Both the position numbers and the translations under genes were made by a program. Below are positions 29,503 through 38,998 of a stretch of 64,000 nucleotides of DNA, in pieces. The DNA is from an uncultured Lachnospiraceae bacterium. GTDB taxonomy: Bacteria; Bacillota; Clostridia; Lachnospirales; Lachnospiraceae. The DNA is taken from NCBI GenBank assembly GCA_910589105.1, contig CAJUST010000011.1:34039-98038 (forward strand), written 5' to 3'. Every line of letters begins with the position of its first letter. The stretch's first letter is position 1. The notes beneath the pieces were generated by a model. It did no database searches and had not been told where the DNA came from. It saw nothing but the letters and a program-made list of their open reading frames with translations.

Positions 29503-30705
29503 ATGAAAAAGAAACTGGTAGCGGCATTTTTATGCGCTGCAATGACAGCGACAATGTTTGCCGGATGTGGAGACAACAGCGCAGACAACGCGCAAGACAG
29601 CAACTCAAATTCCACAGATGATGCAAACAATGCAGTAAATGACACATCTGCCGCAGATGACGGCGCAGACAGCGCAGGCGCAACAGATTTATCTGATGCA
29701 GATGTTGCAGTATTCTACTATACGTTCTCAGATACATATATTGCATCGGTTCGTACAGCATTGGATTCTAAATTGGATTCTCTTGGAGTGAAGTATCAGG
29801 ATTACGACGCAAACAGCAATCAGACCACGCAAAATGAGCAGATTGACACTGCAATTCAGACAGGCGCAAACCTGTTAATCGTAAATATCGTAACTTCCGG
29901 TTCTGTAGACGCATCCCAGCAGATTGTAGACAAAGCAAATGCAGCAGGCGTTCCGGTTATCTTCTTTAACCGCGCAGTGGAAGGCGAGAATGATGAAGGA
30001 AAAGTTCTTGGCAGCTATGACAAGTGCGCATTCGTAGGAACGGACGCTCCGGAAGCAGGCCATATGCAGGGCCAGATGGTTGGCGAATATGTAGTGGATA
30101 ATTTTGAATCCATTGACTTAAACGGCGATGGAAAAATCTCTTATGCAATGTTCATGGGTCAGTTGGGCAATGTGGAAGCAATCGCGCGTACACAGTATGG
30201 CGTAGAAGATGCGAACAAAGTCATCACGGAAGCTGGAAAACCGGAATTGGAATTTTTCGATTCTTCCAATCCTGACAAATATCAGGTAGACCAAGATGGT
30301 AACTGGAGCGCAACTGCCGCAAACAACTATATGAATACAAACCTTTCCCAGTTTAATGAAAACAGCAATAACATGATTGAGCTTGTAATCTGCAACAATG
30401 ACGGTATGGCAGAAGGCGTAATCTCCGCATTAAACGATAAGGGATATAACTTAGGAGACGGAAACTCCAAGACAATCCCGGTATTCGGCGTAGATGCAAC
30501 GGATGCAGCAAAACAGTTAATTAAAGACGGCAAGATGGTAGGAACCATTAAGCAGGATGCAGAAGGTATGGCAGACTGTATCGCTTTCTTGACAGAGAAC
30601 TGCGCAACTGGCAAAGACGTTATGGATGGAACAGATTCCTATAATATTTCAGAAAATGTTTCCAACAAGATTTTCATTCCATATCAGCCATATACAGGAG
30701 AATAA
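29503..30705 (+). CDS. mglB: Galactose/methyl-galactoside-type ABC transporter substrate-binding lipoprotein
   Basis: The 400-residue product has a lipoprotein signal peptide ending in FAGC (Cys at about 23) and an Asp/Asn-rich linker to about residue 65. A periplasmic-binding-protein type 1 fold follows. A calcium-binding loop at Asp205 (DLNGDGKIS) matches the one known in E. coli MglB. Other family marks are QTGANLLIVN near 120 and GVDATDAAKQLIKDG near 325. It captures galactose, glucose or a related pyranose for the MglA/MglC importer encoded next. The start at 29503 follows AAAGGAGG; upstream in-frame ATGs lie in the promoter region. Confidence 0.88.
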   Translation: MKKKLVAAFLCAAMTATMFAGCGDNSADNAQDSNSNSTDDANNAVNDTSAADDGADSAGATDLSDADVAVFYYTFSDTYIASVRTALDSKLDSLGVKYQDYDANSNQTTQNEQIDTAIQTGANLLIVNIVTSGSVDASQQIVDKANAAGVPVIFFNRAVEGENDEGKVLGSYDKCAFVGTDAPEAGHMQGQMVGEYVVDNFESIDLNGDGKISYAMFMGQLGNVEAIARTQYGVEDANKVITEAGKPELEFFDSSNPDKYQVDQDGNWSATAANNYMNTNLSQFNENSNNMIELVICNNDGMAEGVISALNDKGYNLGDGNSKTIPVFGVDATDAAKQLIKDGKMVGTIKQDAEGMADCIAFLTENCATGKDVMDGTDSYNISENVSNKIFIPYQPYTGE

Positions 30706-30736
30706 TCACAGAAATATAAAATTGAATTAGGATCAT

Positions 30737-30770
30737 AAAAGATGGCCGTCCAAGGGTGGCGGCCTCTTTT
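30737..30770 (+). terminator. Hairpin between mglB and mglA (partial terminator)
   Basis: AAAAGATGGCCG pairs with CGGCCTCTTTT (one bulged T), ending in a short T run. Its place after the binding-protein gene suggests attenuation, so that more MglB than MglA/MglC is made. Confidence 0.65.
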
Positions 30771-30820
30771 ATGCTATACGAATGGTAGATAAGGCATAAC
30801 AAGAGATTGGAGGGCAGATT

Positions 30821-32314
30821 ATGGAACATGATGTTCTATTACAGATGACAGGTATATGTAAAGAGTTTCCGGGCGTAAAAGCGTTGGATAATGTTTCCCT
30901 GACTGTCAGGAGAGGGACTGTCCATGCGTTGATGGGTGAAAACGGAGCCGGAAAGTCTACGCTTATGAAGTGTCTGTTTGGTATGTACAACAAAGATGCC
31001 GGACAGATTTTCCTTGAGGGGAAGGAAGTAAACTTCGCTAATTCAAAACAGGCATTGGAAAATGGCGTTGCCATGGTACATCAGGAATTAAATCAGGCAT
31101 TAAAACGAAGCGTTCAGGATAATCTCTGGCTTGGGCGCTACCCCAAAATCGGCGGCGTTATGATCAATGAAAAGAAAATGTATGATGATACAATGGGGCT
31201 TTTTAAGAAACTAGAGATTACAGTAGATCCGAGAAGGATCATGAGCACTATGCCAGTGTCCCAAAGACAGATGGTAGAAATTGCAAAAGCAGTTTCCTTT
31301 AATTCGAAAATAATTGTATTTGATGAGCCTACTTCCTCCTTGACCGAAGAGGAAGTGGAACACTTATTCAAAATTATAAATATGCTGCGTGATCAGGGCT
31401 GTGGGATTATTTATATATCACATAAAATGGCTGAAATCCTGCGTATATCTGATGACGTTACCATCATGCGCGACGGTCAGTATGTCGCTACAAAACCGGC
31501 AAAAGAGCTGACGATGGATGAGATTATCCGTTTGATGGTAGGACGTGAACTGGGCAACCAGTTCCCGCCAAAGACAAATAAACCGGGGGATGTGGCGTTA
31601 GAAGTGGAAGGGCTTACTGCGCAGTATTCTCTGTTGAAAGACGTGTCTTTTAAAGCGCGCCAAGGTGAAATTATAGGGTTTGCCGGGCTCGACGGAAGCG
31701 GGCGGACCGAATGTTTAGAGAATATTTTCGGCATTGCGACGCGCAGGGACGGCGTAATTAAGCTTCACGGCAAAGAGGTAAAAAACCGCAATGCGAGAGA
31801 ATCCATTGCGAACGGGTTTGCCATGCTGACGGAGGAACGCCGGGCGACAGGTATTTTTGGCATTTTAAATATTCGGGAAAACACGGTAATTTCCAGCTTA
31901 AAGAAACACAATGCGCTTTTCCTAAACGGTAAGACGATGCGGGACGACACGCAATGGTCTATTGACGCCATGCGCACCAAGACGCCGACTCAGGAGACGC
32001 AGATCCGTTCTCTTTCCGGTGGAAACCAACAGAAGGTTATCCTTGGCCGGTGGCTTTTGACGGAGCCGGAAGTGCTTCTTTTAGATGAACCGACCAGAGG
32101 AATTGACGTTGGGGCGAAATATGAGATTTACCAGTTGATCCTTGATTTGGCAAATAAAGGTAAAATTGTCCTTGTAGTGTCTTCCGAGATGCCGGAGCTT
32201 CTTGGAATTTGTGACCGTATCCTTGTAATGTCCGGCGGACGGCTTGCCGGAGAGGTAGACGCAAAGAATACCACGCAGGAAGAAATTATGACTTACGCTG
32301 CAAAATATGTATAA
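30821..32314 (+). CDS. mglA: Sugar ABC transporter ATP-binding protein (two nucleotide-binding domains)
   Basis: The 497-residue product has two ABC domains in tandem. The first has Walker A GENGAGKST (about 39-47) and Walker B IIVFDEPTS. In the second, Walker A is degenerate (GLDGSGRTE), while the signature LSGGNQQK and Walker B VLLLDEPT are intact, as is normal in MglA/RbsA proteins. It powers MglC. GGAGGG precedes the ATG and mglC follows after 15 bases. Confidence 0.93.
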   Translation: MEHDVLLQMTGICKEFPGVKALDNVSLTVRRGTVHALMGENGAGKSTLMKCLFGMYNKDAGQIFLEGKEVNFANSKQALENGVAMVHQELNQALKRSVQDNLWLGRYPKIGGVMINEKKMYDDTMGLFKKLEITVDPRRIMSTMPVSQRQMVEIAKAVSFNSKIIVFDEPTSSLTEEEVEHLFKIINMLRDQGCGIIYISHKMAEILRISDDVTIMRDGQYVATKPAKELTMDEIIRLMVGRELGNQFPPKTNKPGDVALEVEGLTAQYSLLKDVSFKARQGEIIGFAGLDGSGRTECLENIFGIATRRDGVIKLHGKEVKNRNARESIANGFAMLTEERRATGIFGILNIRENTVISSLKKHNALFLNGKTMRDDTQWSIDAMRTKTPTQETQIRSLSGGNQQKVILGRWLLTEPEVLLLDEPTRGIDVGAKYEIYQLILDLANKGKIVLVVSSEMPELLGICDRILVMSGGRLAGEVDAKNTTQEEIMTYAAKYV

Positions 32315-32329
32315 AGGAGGCAGAGCAAA

Positions 32330-33400
32330 ATGAAAGCTATTGACAATATGAAAAACAAATATGCAGCTTATCAGGAGCTGGATAGCAGAGATAAAAAGAC
32401 ATTTTGGAAGGAATCGTTGATGAACAACGCGATGTATATCCTTCTAATTCTTGTAGTAATTTATACGACAATACAAAATCCAAAATTTTTGGGTGTCAGC
32501 TCAATTATTAACATTGTTTCGCTTGTTGCGGCATACATACCGATTTCCTGCGGAATTGCAGGATGTATCGTATTAACGGGAACCGACCTTTCGGCAGGGC
32601 GTGTCGTTGGTCTGACCGCATGTATCTCTGCATCGCTGCTTCAGTCGATGGATTATGCAACTAGAATGTTTGGCGATATGAAGCCGCTTCCAATTCCGGT
32701 AGTTATCTTAATTGTGCTTGCAGTCGGCGGCGTTGTCGGCTGGGTAAATGGTTTCTTCGTTGCAAAGTTTGGACTGCATCCATTTATCGTAACATTGGCG
32801 ACACAGCTTATTGTATATGGTATCCTGTTGATGTATATTATGATTAACGGCAACAATGGCCAGCCGCTTTCCGGTTTGGATCAGTCTTTTAAAGATTTCG
32901 TAACAGGAAGCATTATTGGAATCGGAGGGACGCCTATTCCGAATTATGTATGGTTTGCAGTTCTTGTTGTCATTATTATGTGGTATGTCTGGAATAAGAC
33001 TTCTTTCGGCAAAAATATGTTTGCCGTAGGATCGAATCCGGAAGCCGCAAATGTATCCGGCGTAAACGTTGCCAGAACGACAATTTTAGTGCATACGCTT
33101 GCTGGGGCAATGTATGGAATTACCGGATTTATCGAAGCTGCCCGCGTTGGCTCTAACTCAGCGACGACCGGACAGAACTACGAGTGTGATGCGATTGCAG
33201 CCTGCGTTATCGGCGGCGTGTCTTTCGTAGGCGGTACCGGTAAAATCAGCGGCGTTGTATTAGGCGTATTCGTGCTTCGTATTATCTTCGGCGCATTGAT
33301 TTTCTTATCTATCAGCCAGAACTGGCAGTATGTCATCAAGGGCGTGATTATCCTTGTAGCGTGCGCGATTGATATGAGAAAATATTTGGTTCGTAAATAA
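32330..33400 (+). CDS. mglC: Galactose/methyl-galactoside ABC transporter permease
   Basis: The 356-residue product has a cytoplasmic N-terminal extension of about 35 residues and about 9-10 transmembrane helices. It carries the BPD_transp_2 family marks GTDLSAGRVVG (about 83) and SNSATTGQNYECDAIAACVIGG-type sequence near 280. It forms the channel of the importer with MglA and MglB. AAAGGAGG precedes the start. Confidence 0.92.
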   Translation: MKAIDNMKNKYAAYQELDSRDKKTFWKESLMNNAMYILLILVVIYTTIQNPKFLGVSSIINIVSLVAAYIPISCGIAGCIVLTGTDLSAGRVVGLTACISASLLQSMDYATRMFGDMKPLPIPVVILIVLAVGGVVGWVNGFFVAKFGLHPFIVTLATQLIVYGILLMYIMINGNNGQPLSGLDQSFKDFVTGSIIGIGGTPIPNYVWFAVLVVIIMWYVWNKTSFGKNMFAVGSNPEAANVSGVNVARTTILVHTLAGAMYGITGFIEAARVGSNSATTGQNYECDAIAACVIGGVSFVGGTGKISGVVLGVFVLRIIFGALIFLSISQNWQYVIKGVIILVACAIDMRKYLVRK

Positions 33401-33416
33401 ATATAGTTTGGGGGCT

Positions 33417-33443
33417 GCCATGGAATCGTTCCGGTTCCATGGC
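33417..33443 (+). terminator. Inverted repeat after mglC
   Basis: GCCATGGAA and TTCCATGGC form a perfect 9-bp stem with a 9-base loop. No T run follows, so termination would be weak; it may instead stabilise the mgl message end. Confidence 0.45.
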
Positions 33444-33471
33444 AATTCCATTCTTAGAAATGAGGTTTTTT

Positions 33472-33741
33472 ATGAATGAAAGGGTAAAGACAAATTTGCG
33501 CAGCGCAATTTATGAAATGGGCGGCATTTATCTTTTATATCTTGCCTACCAGATGTTCCGGAATAAGGAGGAAAGCTCTGGAGGGGAATATCTGGCAGTC
33601 ATAGCCGCAATCATTGGGTTTTTGGTGATTGGGATAGGCATGATTGCGTTTGGCTTTTATATGATGAATAAAGTCAGGAAACAGGATATACAGGCGAGAG
33701 AAGATGCAAAAGCCGTTGAGGAAAAGAAAACAGAAGATTGA
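33472..33741 (+). CDS. Small two-helix membrane protein, function unknown
   Basis: The 89-residue product starts at ATG 33472 after TGAGG; an in-frame ATG at 33439 lies within the hairpin. Two hydrophobic segments (about 14-30 and 40-66) are joined by a short charged loop, and the C-terminus is a charged helix rich in Lys and Glu. I do not recognise the family. It lies 12 bases before the purine gene and may be co-transcribed with it. Confidence 0.65.
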   Translation: MNERVKTNLRSAIYEMGGIYLLYLAYQMFRNKEESSGGEYLAVIAAIIGFLVIGIGMIAFGFYMMNKVRKQDIQAREDAKAVEEKKTED

Positions 33742-33753
33742 CAGGAGGAACTT

Positions 33754-34467
33754 ATGGAATTACAATCATTAGAAGGACAGCTTTCAAACAATCCTTATCC
33801 GGGCAGGGGAATTATAATTGGAAAGAGCAAAGACGGCTTGTTTGCCGTAATGGCATATTTTATTATGGGGAGAAGTGAAAACAGCCGGAACCGTATCTTT
33901 GTAGAAGATGGGGAGGGCATACGCACACAGGCTTTTGATCCGGCGAAATTAAGCGATCCAAGCCTGATTATTTATGCTCCGGTCCGTGTGCTTGGAAACA
34001 AGACGATTGTCACGAACGGAGACCAGACGGATACGATTTACGAAGGGATGGACAGGCAGCAGACATTTGAACAGGCGCTTAGAAGCCGTGAATTTGAACC
34101 GGATGCGCCAAATTTCACGCCAAGGATTTCCGGTATTTTGCATATTGAGAACGGCGGATATAACTATGCGATGTCTATTTTAAAAAGCAGTGACGGCAAT
34201 CCGGCTTCTTGCTGCCGTTATACGTTTGCGTATGAGAATCCGCTGAATGGGGAAGGGCATTTTATCCATACCTACCAACAGGACGGCAACCCTCTGCCAT
34301 CTTTTGAGGGAGAGCCGAAGCGGGTGGCGATAGAAGGAGACATCGACACGTTTGCAGGCAAAATTTGGGAGAATTTGAATGCCCAGAATAAAGTCTCTTT
34401 ATTTGCGCGTTATATTGACTTAGCGTCAGGGGCTTATGAATCCAGAATTATCAACAAGAACAGTTAA
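33754..34467 (+). CDS. purO: IMP cyclohydrolase, PurO-type
   Basis: The 237-residue product matches the archaeal-type IMP cyclohydrolase fold (IMP_cyclohyd) that also occurs in Clostridia. Conserved segments are NPYPGRGIIIGKSKDG near the N-terminus and YFIMGRSENSRNRIF. It closes the ring of formyl-AICAR to give IMP, the last step of purine synthesis. This reaction is usually done by the N-terminal half of PurH, which is missing from the neighbouring formyltransferase. It lies 18 bases before that gene with strong binding sites on both, so the two form a unit. Confidence 0.85.
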   Translation: MELQSLEGQLSNNPYPGRGIIIGKSKDGLFAVMAYFIMGRSENSRNRIFVEDGEGIRTQAFDPAKLSDPSLIIYAPVRVLGNKTIVTNGDQTDTIYEGMDRQQTFEQALRSREFEPDAPNFTPRISGILHIENGGYNYAMSILKSSDGNPASCCRYTFAYENPLNGEGHFIHTYQQDGNPLPSFEGEPKRVAIEGDIDTFAGKIWENLNAQNKVSLFARYIDLASGAYESRIINKNS

Positions 34468-34485
34468 GCAGGAGAGTGTAAAACG

Positions 34486-35664
34486 ATGAAGGAATTAGAG
34501 TTAAAATATGGATGCAATCCGAATCAGAAACCATCGCGGATTTATGTGGAAAATGGGGAATTGCCAATTAAGGTATTGAGCGGCAAGCCGGGATATATTA
34601 ATTTTTTGGATGCATTAAACGGCTGGCAGTTGGTGAAAGAATTAAAAGAGGCCACGGGACTTGCGGCGGCGGCTTCGTTTAAGCATGTTTCTCCGGCCGG
34701 CGCGGCTGTCGGGCTTCCATTATCGGAAGTAGAGAAAAAGATTTACTGGGTGGAAGACATGGATATGGAATTTACGCCGCTTGCCAACGCTTATGCAAGG
34801 GCGAGAGGGGCGGACCGCATGTCCTCTTTTGGTGATTTTATTTCGCTTTCGGATACTTGTGACAAGGAGACGGCGCTCATTATAAAGCGGGAAGTTTCAG
34901 ACGGCGTAATTGCGCCGGGGTATGATCCGGAAGCGCTTGAAATTTTAAAAGCGAAGAAAAGTGGCGCTTACAATGTCATTGAAGCAGATCCTTCTTATCA
35001 ACCTGATCCGATTGAGAAGAAACAGGTATTTGGCGTTACGTTTGAACAGGGAAGAAATGAACTAAAGATCGATGATGCATTTTTCCAAAATATTGTGACG
35101 GAAGAAAAAGAACTGACAGAGCAGGCAAAAATTGATTTGGCAATTTCCATGATTACGCTAAAATATACACAGTCTAATTCCGTCTGCTACGTCAAAGACG
35201 GACAGGCAATCGGCATCGGGGCGGGCCAGCAGAGCCGTATCCATTGCACAAGGCTGGCAGGGCAGAAAGCAGACAACTGGTTTTTACGTCAGTCGCCGAA
35301 GGTGTTGAACCTACAGTTTGTAGAGGGGATTCGCCGCGCAGATCGGGACAACGCGATTGATCTTTATATCGGGGAGGAATACATAGATGTGTTAGCGGAC
35401 GGCGTTTGGGAAACCATTTTTAAAGTAAAGCCGGACGTTTTCACAAAAGAGGAAAAGCGGGCATGGCTGGATCAGATGACAGGGGTCACGCTTGGATCGG
35501 ATGCGTTTTTCCCGTTTGGCGACAATATTGAACGCGCGCATAAGAGCGGCGTGAAGTATGTGGCGCAGCCGGGCGGTTCTGTACGGGACGACCATGTGAT
35601 CGCCACTTGCAATAAATACAAAATGGTGATGAGTTTTACCGGACTTCGTTTGTTCCATCATTAA
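34486..35664 (+). CDS. AICAR formyltransferase (stand-alone PurH C-terminal domain)
   Basis: The 392-residue product is the AICAR transformylase domain alone, without the MGS-like cyclohydrolase half of normal PurH (about 520 residues). The catalytic Lys-His pair lies in ASFKHVSPAGAA near residue 67, and SVCYVKDGQAIGIGAGQQSR is conserved near 228. It transfers a formyl group from 10-formyl-THF to AICAR, giving the substrate of the PurO enzyme upstream. Its stop codon overlaps the stop of the convergent gene by four bases. Confidence 0.92.
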   Translation: MKELELKYGCNPNQKPSRIYVENGELPIKVLSGKPGYINFLDALNGWQLVKELKEATGLAAAASFKHVSPAGAAVGLPLSEVEKKIYWVEDMDMEFTPLANAYARARGADRMSSFGDFISLSDTCDKETALIIKREVSDGVIAPGYDPEALEILKAKKSGAYNVIEADPSYQPDPIEKKQVFGVTFEQGRNELKIDDAFFQNIVTEEKELTEQAKIDLAISMITLKYTQSNSVCYVKDGQAIGIGAGQQSRIHCTRLAGQKADNWFLRQSPKVLNLQFVEGIRRADRDNAIDLYIGEEYIDVLADGVWETIFKVKPDVFTKEEKRAWLDQMTGVTLGSDAFFPFGDNIERAHKSGVKYVAQPGGSVRDDHVIATCNKYKMVMSFTGLRLFHH

Positions 35665-36911
35665 ACGATAAGCAGTTTTTGCTGTAATTCATTTTTGGGC
35701 GGAGTGTTGCTTTTTTGGGCAAAAACGCCATAGTATAAATCAGATGCAAATACATCATGCTGAAACAATGCCGCGGCGTCTTTTGAAAGCGCCGCGGCGT
35801 CTTTTGCAGGCCTTGCAACGATTGGGACGGCGGCATTTTTTTTGATTTCAGGGAAAAAATCCGCGGCGTCTTTCCGGTAGCCTAACAAACGCAGATAAGG
35901 GACGGTTCCGCAGTTTCTGGCGGATTCATAGTCTTTTTTCCGATGGTTTAACAGGATATGCGTCAGAGCTCGGCTTATACGCGTATAGGTGACGTCTTTG
36001 CTTTTGAGCTCTTTGCAAAAAGCTGTAAAATCCGTAAAATTGCGGATGCGTTTTATAATTTTGTTGGAAAGATCTTCTGAGTTGTCGGCATAACCGGAAA
36101 ATCCTTCCGCCCGTTCTGAGAGTAATTTGTAAAATAGGATTTGGGAAAAATCCTGTTCGGATAAAAAATATCCTTCCGCCGCATTTAATTGGCGTATTGT
36201 TTCAGGCGGGGCATAGGCGGCAATTTCTGCTAGGGGGCGGCGCGGCTGTAGAAGATGGCGGCGGAGGGCGGAAGCGGAACAATGCGTTTTGTTTAATTTT
36301 GTATCGTGGTAGCCGGAGCCGTCCCGTAAAATGGGAAGCGGGCAAATCGGGGAATGGAGCCGGATAAGGGCTTTTTGATATTCTAGGGCGAGAATATTAT
36401 TTGGGGACTGTAAGAGCGCCCGTAAATCGCTCTCTTTTGTGTTTGGGGACTGTTGTTTGAGAATGGAAAGCAGGGACTGCTCTCTTGCGGCAGGGAAGGA
36501 AACCCCCTGTTTTAAAAAGCGGGAAACGGAATCTTGATATGCGTCCGGTTCTTCGGCGAGCAGTCTTGCAGTCAGGCCGATCAGCGGGAAATCCGGCGTT
36601 TCACAGCCGAAACAGAGCGTATCGATGCAGCCGAGCAGATGAAAAAGGGTGACGCCTGCCGCGGCAAAGTATTCAGCGGACGAAACCGCCCAAAGCGTAG
36701 GGAGTTCAAAGACGAAATCCGCGCCGTTATGCAGCGCCATAGCGGTCCGGCTGAATTTATCCAGAATGGCGGGCGCGCCCCTTTGCGTAAAATTTCCGCT
36801 TAAAGCAACAATGGCATAATCGGCTTTTGCCAGTTTTTTTGCCTGTGTGAGCTGATAGGCGTGTCCATTGTGGAATGGATTGTATTCTGCGATAATTCCG
36901 ACGGCTTTCAT
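35661..36911 (-). CDS. tmcAL: tRNA(Met) cytidine acetate ligase (TmcAL)
   Basis: The 416-residue nucleotidyltransferase has the HxGH-type ATP-binding motif in AEYNPFHNGHAYQL (residues 8-21). It uses acetate and ATP to make N4-acetylcytidine at the wobble position of elongator tRNA(Met). Further family marks are LSGNFTQRGAPAI and ELPTLWAVSSAEYFA. Near the C-terminus the DNA carries a direct repeat of GCCGCGGCGTCTTTT giving two KDAAAL segments, a local expansion. The gene next to it (divergent) encodes acetate kinase, a tidy acetate-related neighbourhood that may be coincidence. Confidence 0.92.
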   Translation of the reverse strand: MKAVGIIAEYNPFHNGHAYQLTQAKKLAKADYAIVALSGNFTQRGAPAILDKFSRTAMALHNGADFVFELPTLWAVSSAEYFAAAGVTLFHLLGCIDTLCFGCETPDFPLIGLTARLLAEEPDAYQDSVSRFLKQGVSFPAAREQSLLSILKQQSPNTKESDLRALLQSPNNILALEYQKALIRLHSPICPLPILRDGSGYHDTKLNKTHCSASALRRHLLQPRRPLAEIAAYAPPETIRQLNAAEGYFLSEQDFSQILFYKLLSERAEGFSGYADNSEDLSNKIIKRIRNFTDFTAFCKELKSKDVTYTRISRALTHILLNHRKKDYESARNCGTVPYLRLLGYRKDAADFFPEIKKNAAVPIVARPAKDAAALSKDAAALFQHDVFASDLYYGVFAQKSNTPPKNELQQKLLIV

Positions 36912-37006
36912 TTGGTTTCCTCCCCGTTTGTTCTAGCATGCTTCCTCTACTCTAACATGGAGTGCCAGATGTTTCAAATTTAATACATGAAAAAAGTTAT
37001 TTGACA

Positions 37007-37035
37007 TTGTTTCCCATTTCAAAAAGGATTATACT
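37007..37035 (+). promoter_or_regulatory. Candidate promoter of ackA
   Basis: TTGTTT, 17 bases, then TATACT, about 40 bases before the start. A perfect TTGACA at 37001-37006 sits six bases further up, which would give a 23-base spacer and is unlikely to be used with this -10 box. Confidence 0.4.
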
Positions 37036-37074
37036 TTTTATAAAGAAATTGTATGAAGGAGGGATTCCGCTAAT

Positions 37075-38265
37075 ATGAACGTATTAGTAATTAACTGCGG
37101 CAGTTCGTCGCTGAAATATCAGGTGATCAATTCAGAAAGTGAAGAAGTTCTTGCAAAGGGGCTTTGTGAGCGGATAGGGATTGACGGCAGATTGGTTTAT
37201 CAGCCGAAAGACGGCGAAAAGGAGATTACGGAGGCGCCGATGCCGACGCATACGGAGGCGGTCCGTATGGTTTTGGATGCCTTAGTGAATCCGGACACAG
37301 GAATTTTTCAGAGTTTAGATGAAATTGAAGCTGTAGGGCATCGTCTTGTGCATGGCGGTGAAAAGTTTGCGGCTTCTGTTTTAATTAATGAGGAAGTCAT
37401 TACAGCAGTGGAAGAATGTTCGGATTTAGCGCCTTTGCATAATCCGGCGAATTTAATCGGCGTGAGAGCCTGTCAGGAGGTATTGAAAGATGTGCCGATG
37501 GCGGGCGTGTTTGACACGGCATTTCATCAGACAATGCCGAAAGAAGCGTATCTGTATGGCATTCCATATGAATATTATGAAAAATATAAGGCGCGGAAAT
37601 ACGGCTTTCACGGCACGAGCCACAGTTATGTGTCGAAACGGGCGGCGGAGTTTTTGGGAAAACCCTATGACAGTTTAAAAACGATTGTCTGCCATCTGGG
37701 AAACGGCTCAAGCATCTGCGCAGTGAAAAATGGCAAGTCTGTTGACACTTCCATGGGGCTTTCCCCGTTAGAGGGGCTGATTATGGGGACGCGTTCCGGA
37801 GACATTGATCCTTCCGCCATAGAATTTTTGGCGAAAAAGGAAAACTTGAGCTTAGAAGAAATGTTAAACGTGTTGAATAAAGAGTCGGGAGTTTACGGCA
37901 TTTCGGGACTGTCGAGCGACTTTAGGGATTTGGATCAAGCGGTAAGCGAAGGGAATGCGCGCGCGAAAACGGCTAGGGAGATGTTCTGTTACCGGGCGGC
38001 AAAATATATCGGTTCTTACGCAGCGGCGATGAATGGCGTGGACGTGATTTGTTTTACGGCGGGAGTCGGAGAAAATGACGGGAAAGTCCGTGAAATGATT
38101 TGCAGCTATCTGGGCTATCTGGGTCTTGCGTTGGATTCAGAAGCGAACAAGAAACGCGGCGAGGAAACTGTTCTTTCGACCCCTGATTCGAAAGTGACGG
38201 TGTTGTTAGCGCCGACCAATGAAGAACTTGCAATTTGCCGGGAAACGGTTGCATTGTTGAAATAG
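37075..38265 (+). CDS. ackA: Acetate kinase
   Basis: The 396-residue product has the ASKHA-fold start MNVLVINCGSSSLKYQ, the substrate-site Arg in HRLVHGGEKF, the catalytic Asp in VFDTAFH, and HLGNGSSICAV. It interconverts acetyl phosphate plus ADP with acetate plus ATP, the main ATP-yielding step of mixed-acid fermentation. The usual partner pta is not adjacent. A strong GAAGGAGG precedes the start and the next gene follows after 13 bases. Confidence 0.97.
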   Translation: MNVLVINCGSSSLKYQVINSESEEVLAKGLCERIGIDGRLVYQPKDGEKEITEAPMPTHTEAVRMVLDALVNPDTGIFQSLDEIEAVGHRLVHGGEKFAASVLINEEVITAVEECSDLAPLHNPANLIGVRACQEVLKDVPMAGVFDTAFHQTMPKEAYLYGIPYEYYEKYKARKYGFHGTSHSYVSKRAAEFLGKPYDSLKTIVCHLGNGSSICAVKNGKSVDTSMGLSPLEGLIMGTRSGDIDPSAIEFLAKKENLSLEEMLNVLNKESGVYGISGLSSDFRDLDQAVSEGNARAKTAREMFCYRAAKYIGSYAAAMNGVDVICFTAGVGENDGKVREMICSYLGYLGLALDSEANKKRGEETVLSTPDSKVTVLLAPTNEELAICRETVALLK

Positions 38266-38278
38266 AGGAGGATTAGTT

Positions 38279-38953
38279 ATGAAATATTCAATCGAAGGAG
38301 AACCGCTGCCAGTTGTTATCTGCCAGTTAGAGCAAAATGAAAAAATGATTACGGAAAAAGGGGCAATGTCATGGATGTCCCCGAATATGAAAATGGAGAC
38401 TGTGGGCGGCGGCGTTGGCAAGATGTTTGGCAGAATGTTCAGTGGAGAGAGTATGTTTGTCAACCACTATACCGCGATGGGAGGACCGGGAGAGATTGCG
38501 TTCGCTTCTAGTTTTCCGGGCGCAATCCGCGCATTTGACATTTCACCGGGACGTGATATGATCTGCCAGAAAACAGCGTTTTTGGCTTCTACGGATAAAG
38601 TGGAGTTTTCTGTGCATTTCCAGAAAAAAGTTGGAAGTGGGCTGTTCGGCGGAGAAGGGTTTATTATGCAGAAACTGTCGGGAAGCGGCGTGGCGTTTGT
38701 GGAATTTGACGGTTATATCAAAGAGTATAACCTTGCTCCAGGACAGTCGATTGTCATTGACACCGGATATTTGGCGGCAATGGATGCGACCTGCTCTATT
38801 GAAATCCAGAAAGTGCCGGGCGTGAAGAATATGCTGTTCGGCGGGGAAGGCGTATTTAATACAGTTGTGACGGGACCGGGACGCGTGTTGCTTCAGTCTA
38901 TGCCGATTGGACAGATGGCAGGAACGCTGATTCCGTACCTTCCGGCAAAATAG
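38279..38953 (+). CDS. TIGR00266/AIM24 family protein
   Basis: The 224-residue beta-rich product matches the AIM24-like family: KGAMSWMSPNMKMET near residue 28, GEIAFASSFPGAIRAFDISPG and the Gly-rich GGEGFIMQKLSG region. These proteins form trimeric beta-prism-like barrels with no known enzymatic role. There is no signal peptide. It shares a transcript with ackA and ends at a very strong terminator. Confidence 0.88.
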   Translation: MKYSIEGEPLPVVICQLEQNEKMITEKGAMSWMSPNMKMETVGGGVGKMFGRMFSGESMFVNHYTAMGGPGEIAFASSFPGAIRAFDISPGRDMICQKTAFLASTDKVEFSVHFQKKVGSGLFGGEGFIMQKLSGSGVAFVEFDGYIKEYNLAPGQSIVIDTGYLAAMDATCSIEIQKVPGVKNMLFGGEGVFNTVVTGPGRVLLQSMPIGQMAGTLIPYLPAK

Positions 38954-38998
38954 AGAGTTTTTGCCGGAATGATCTGAGTATTGTAATATTAATAATAT

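Noticed and set aside
33744..33753. Riboswitch (purine) upstream of the PurO gene
   Set aside because: Only 12 bases separate it from the preceding gene, leaving no room for an aptamer.
37001..37035. TTGACA at 37001 as the -35 box of ackA
   Set aside because: The spacer to TATACT at 37030 would be 23 bases; the offset TTGTTT gives 17.
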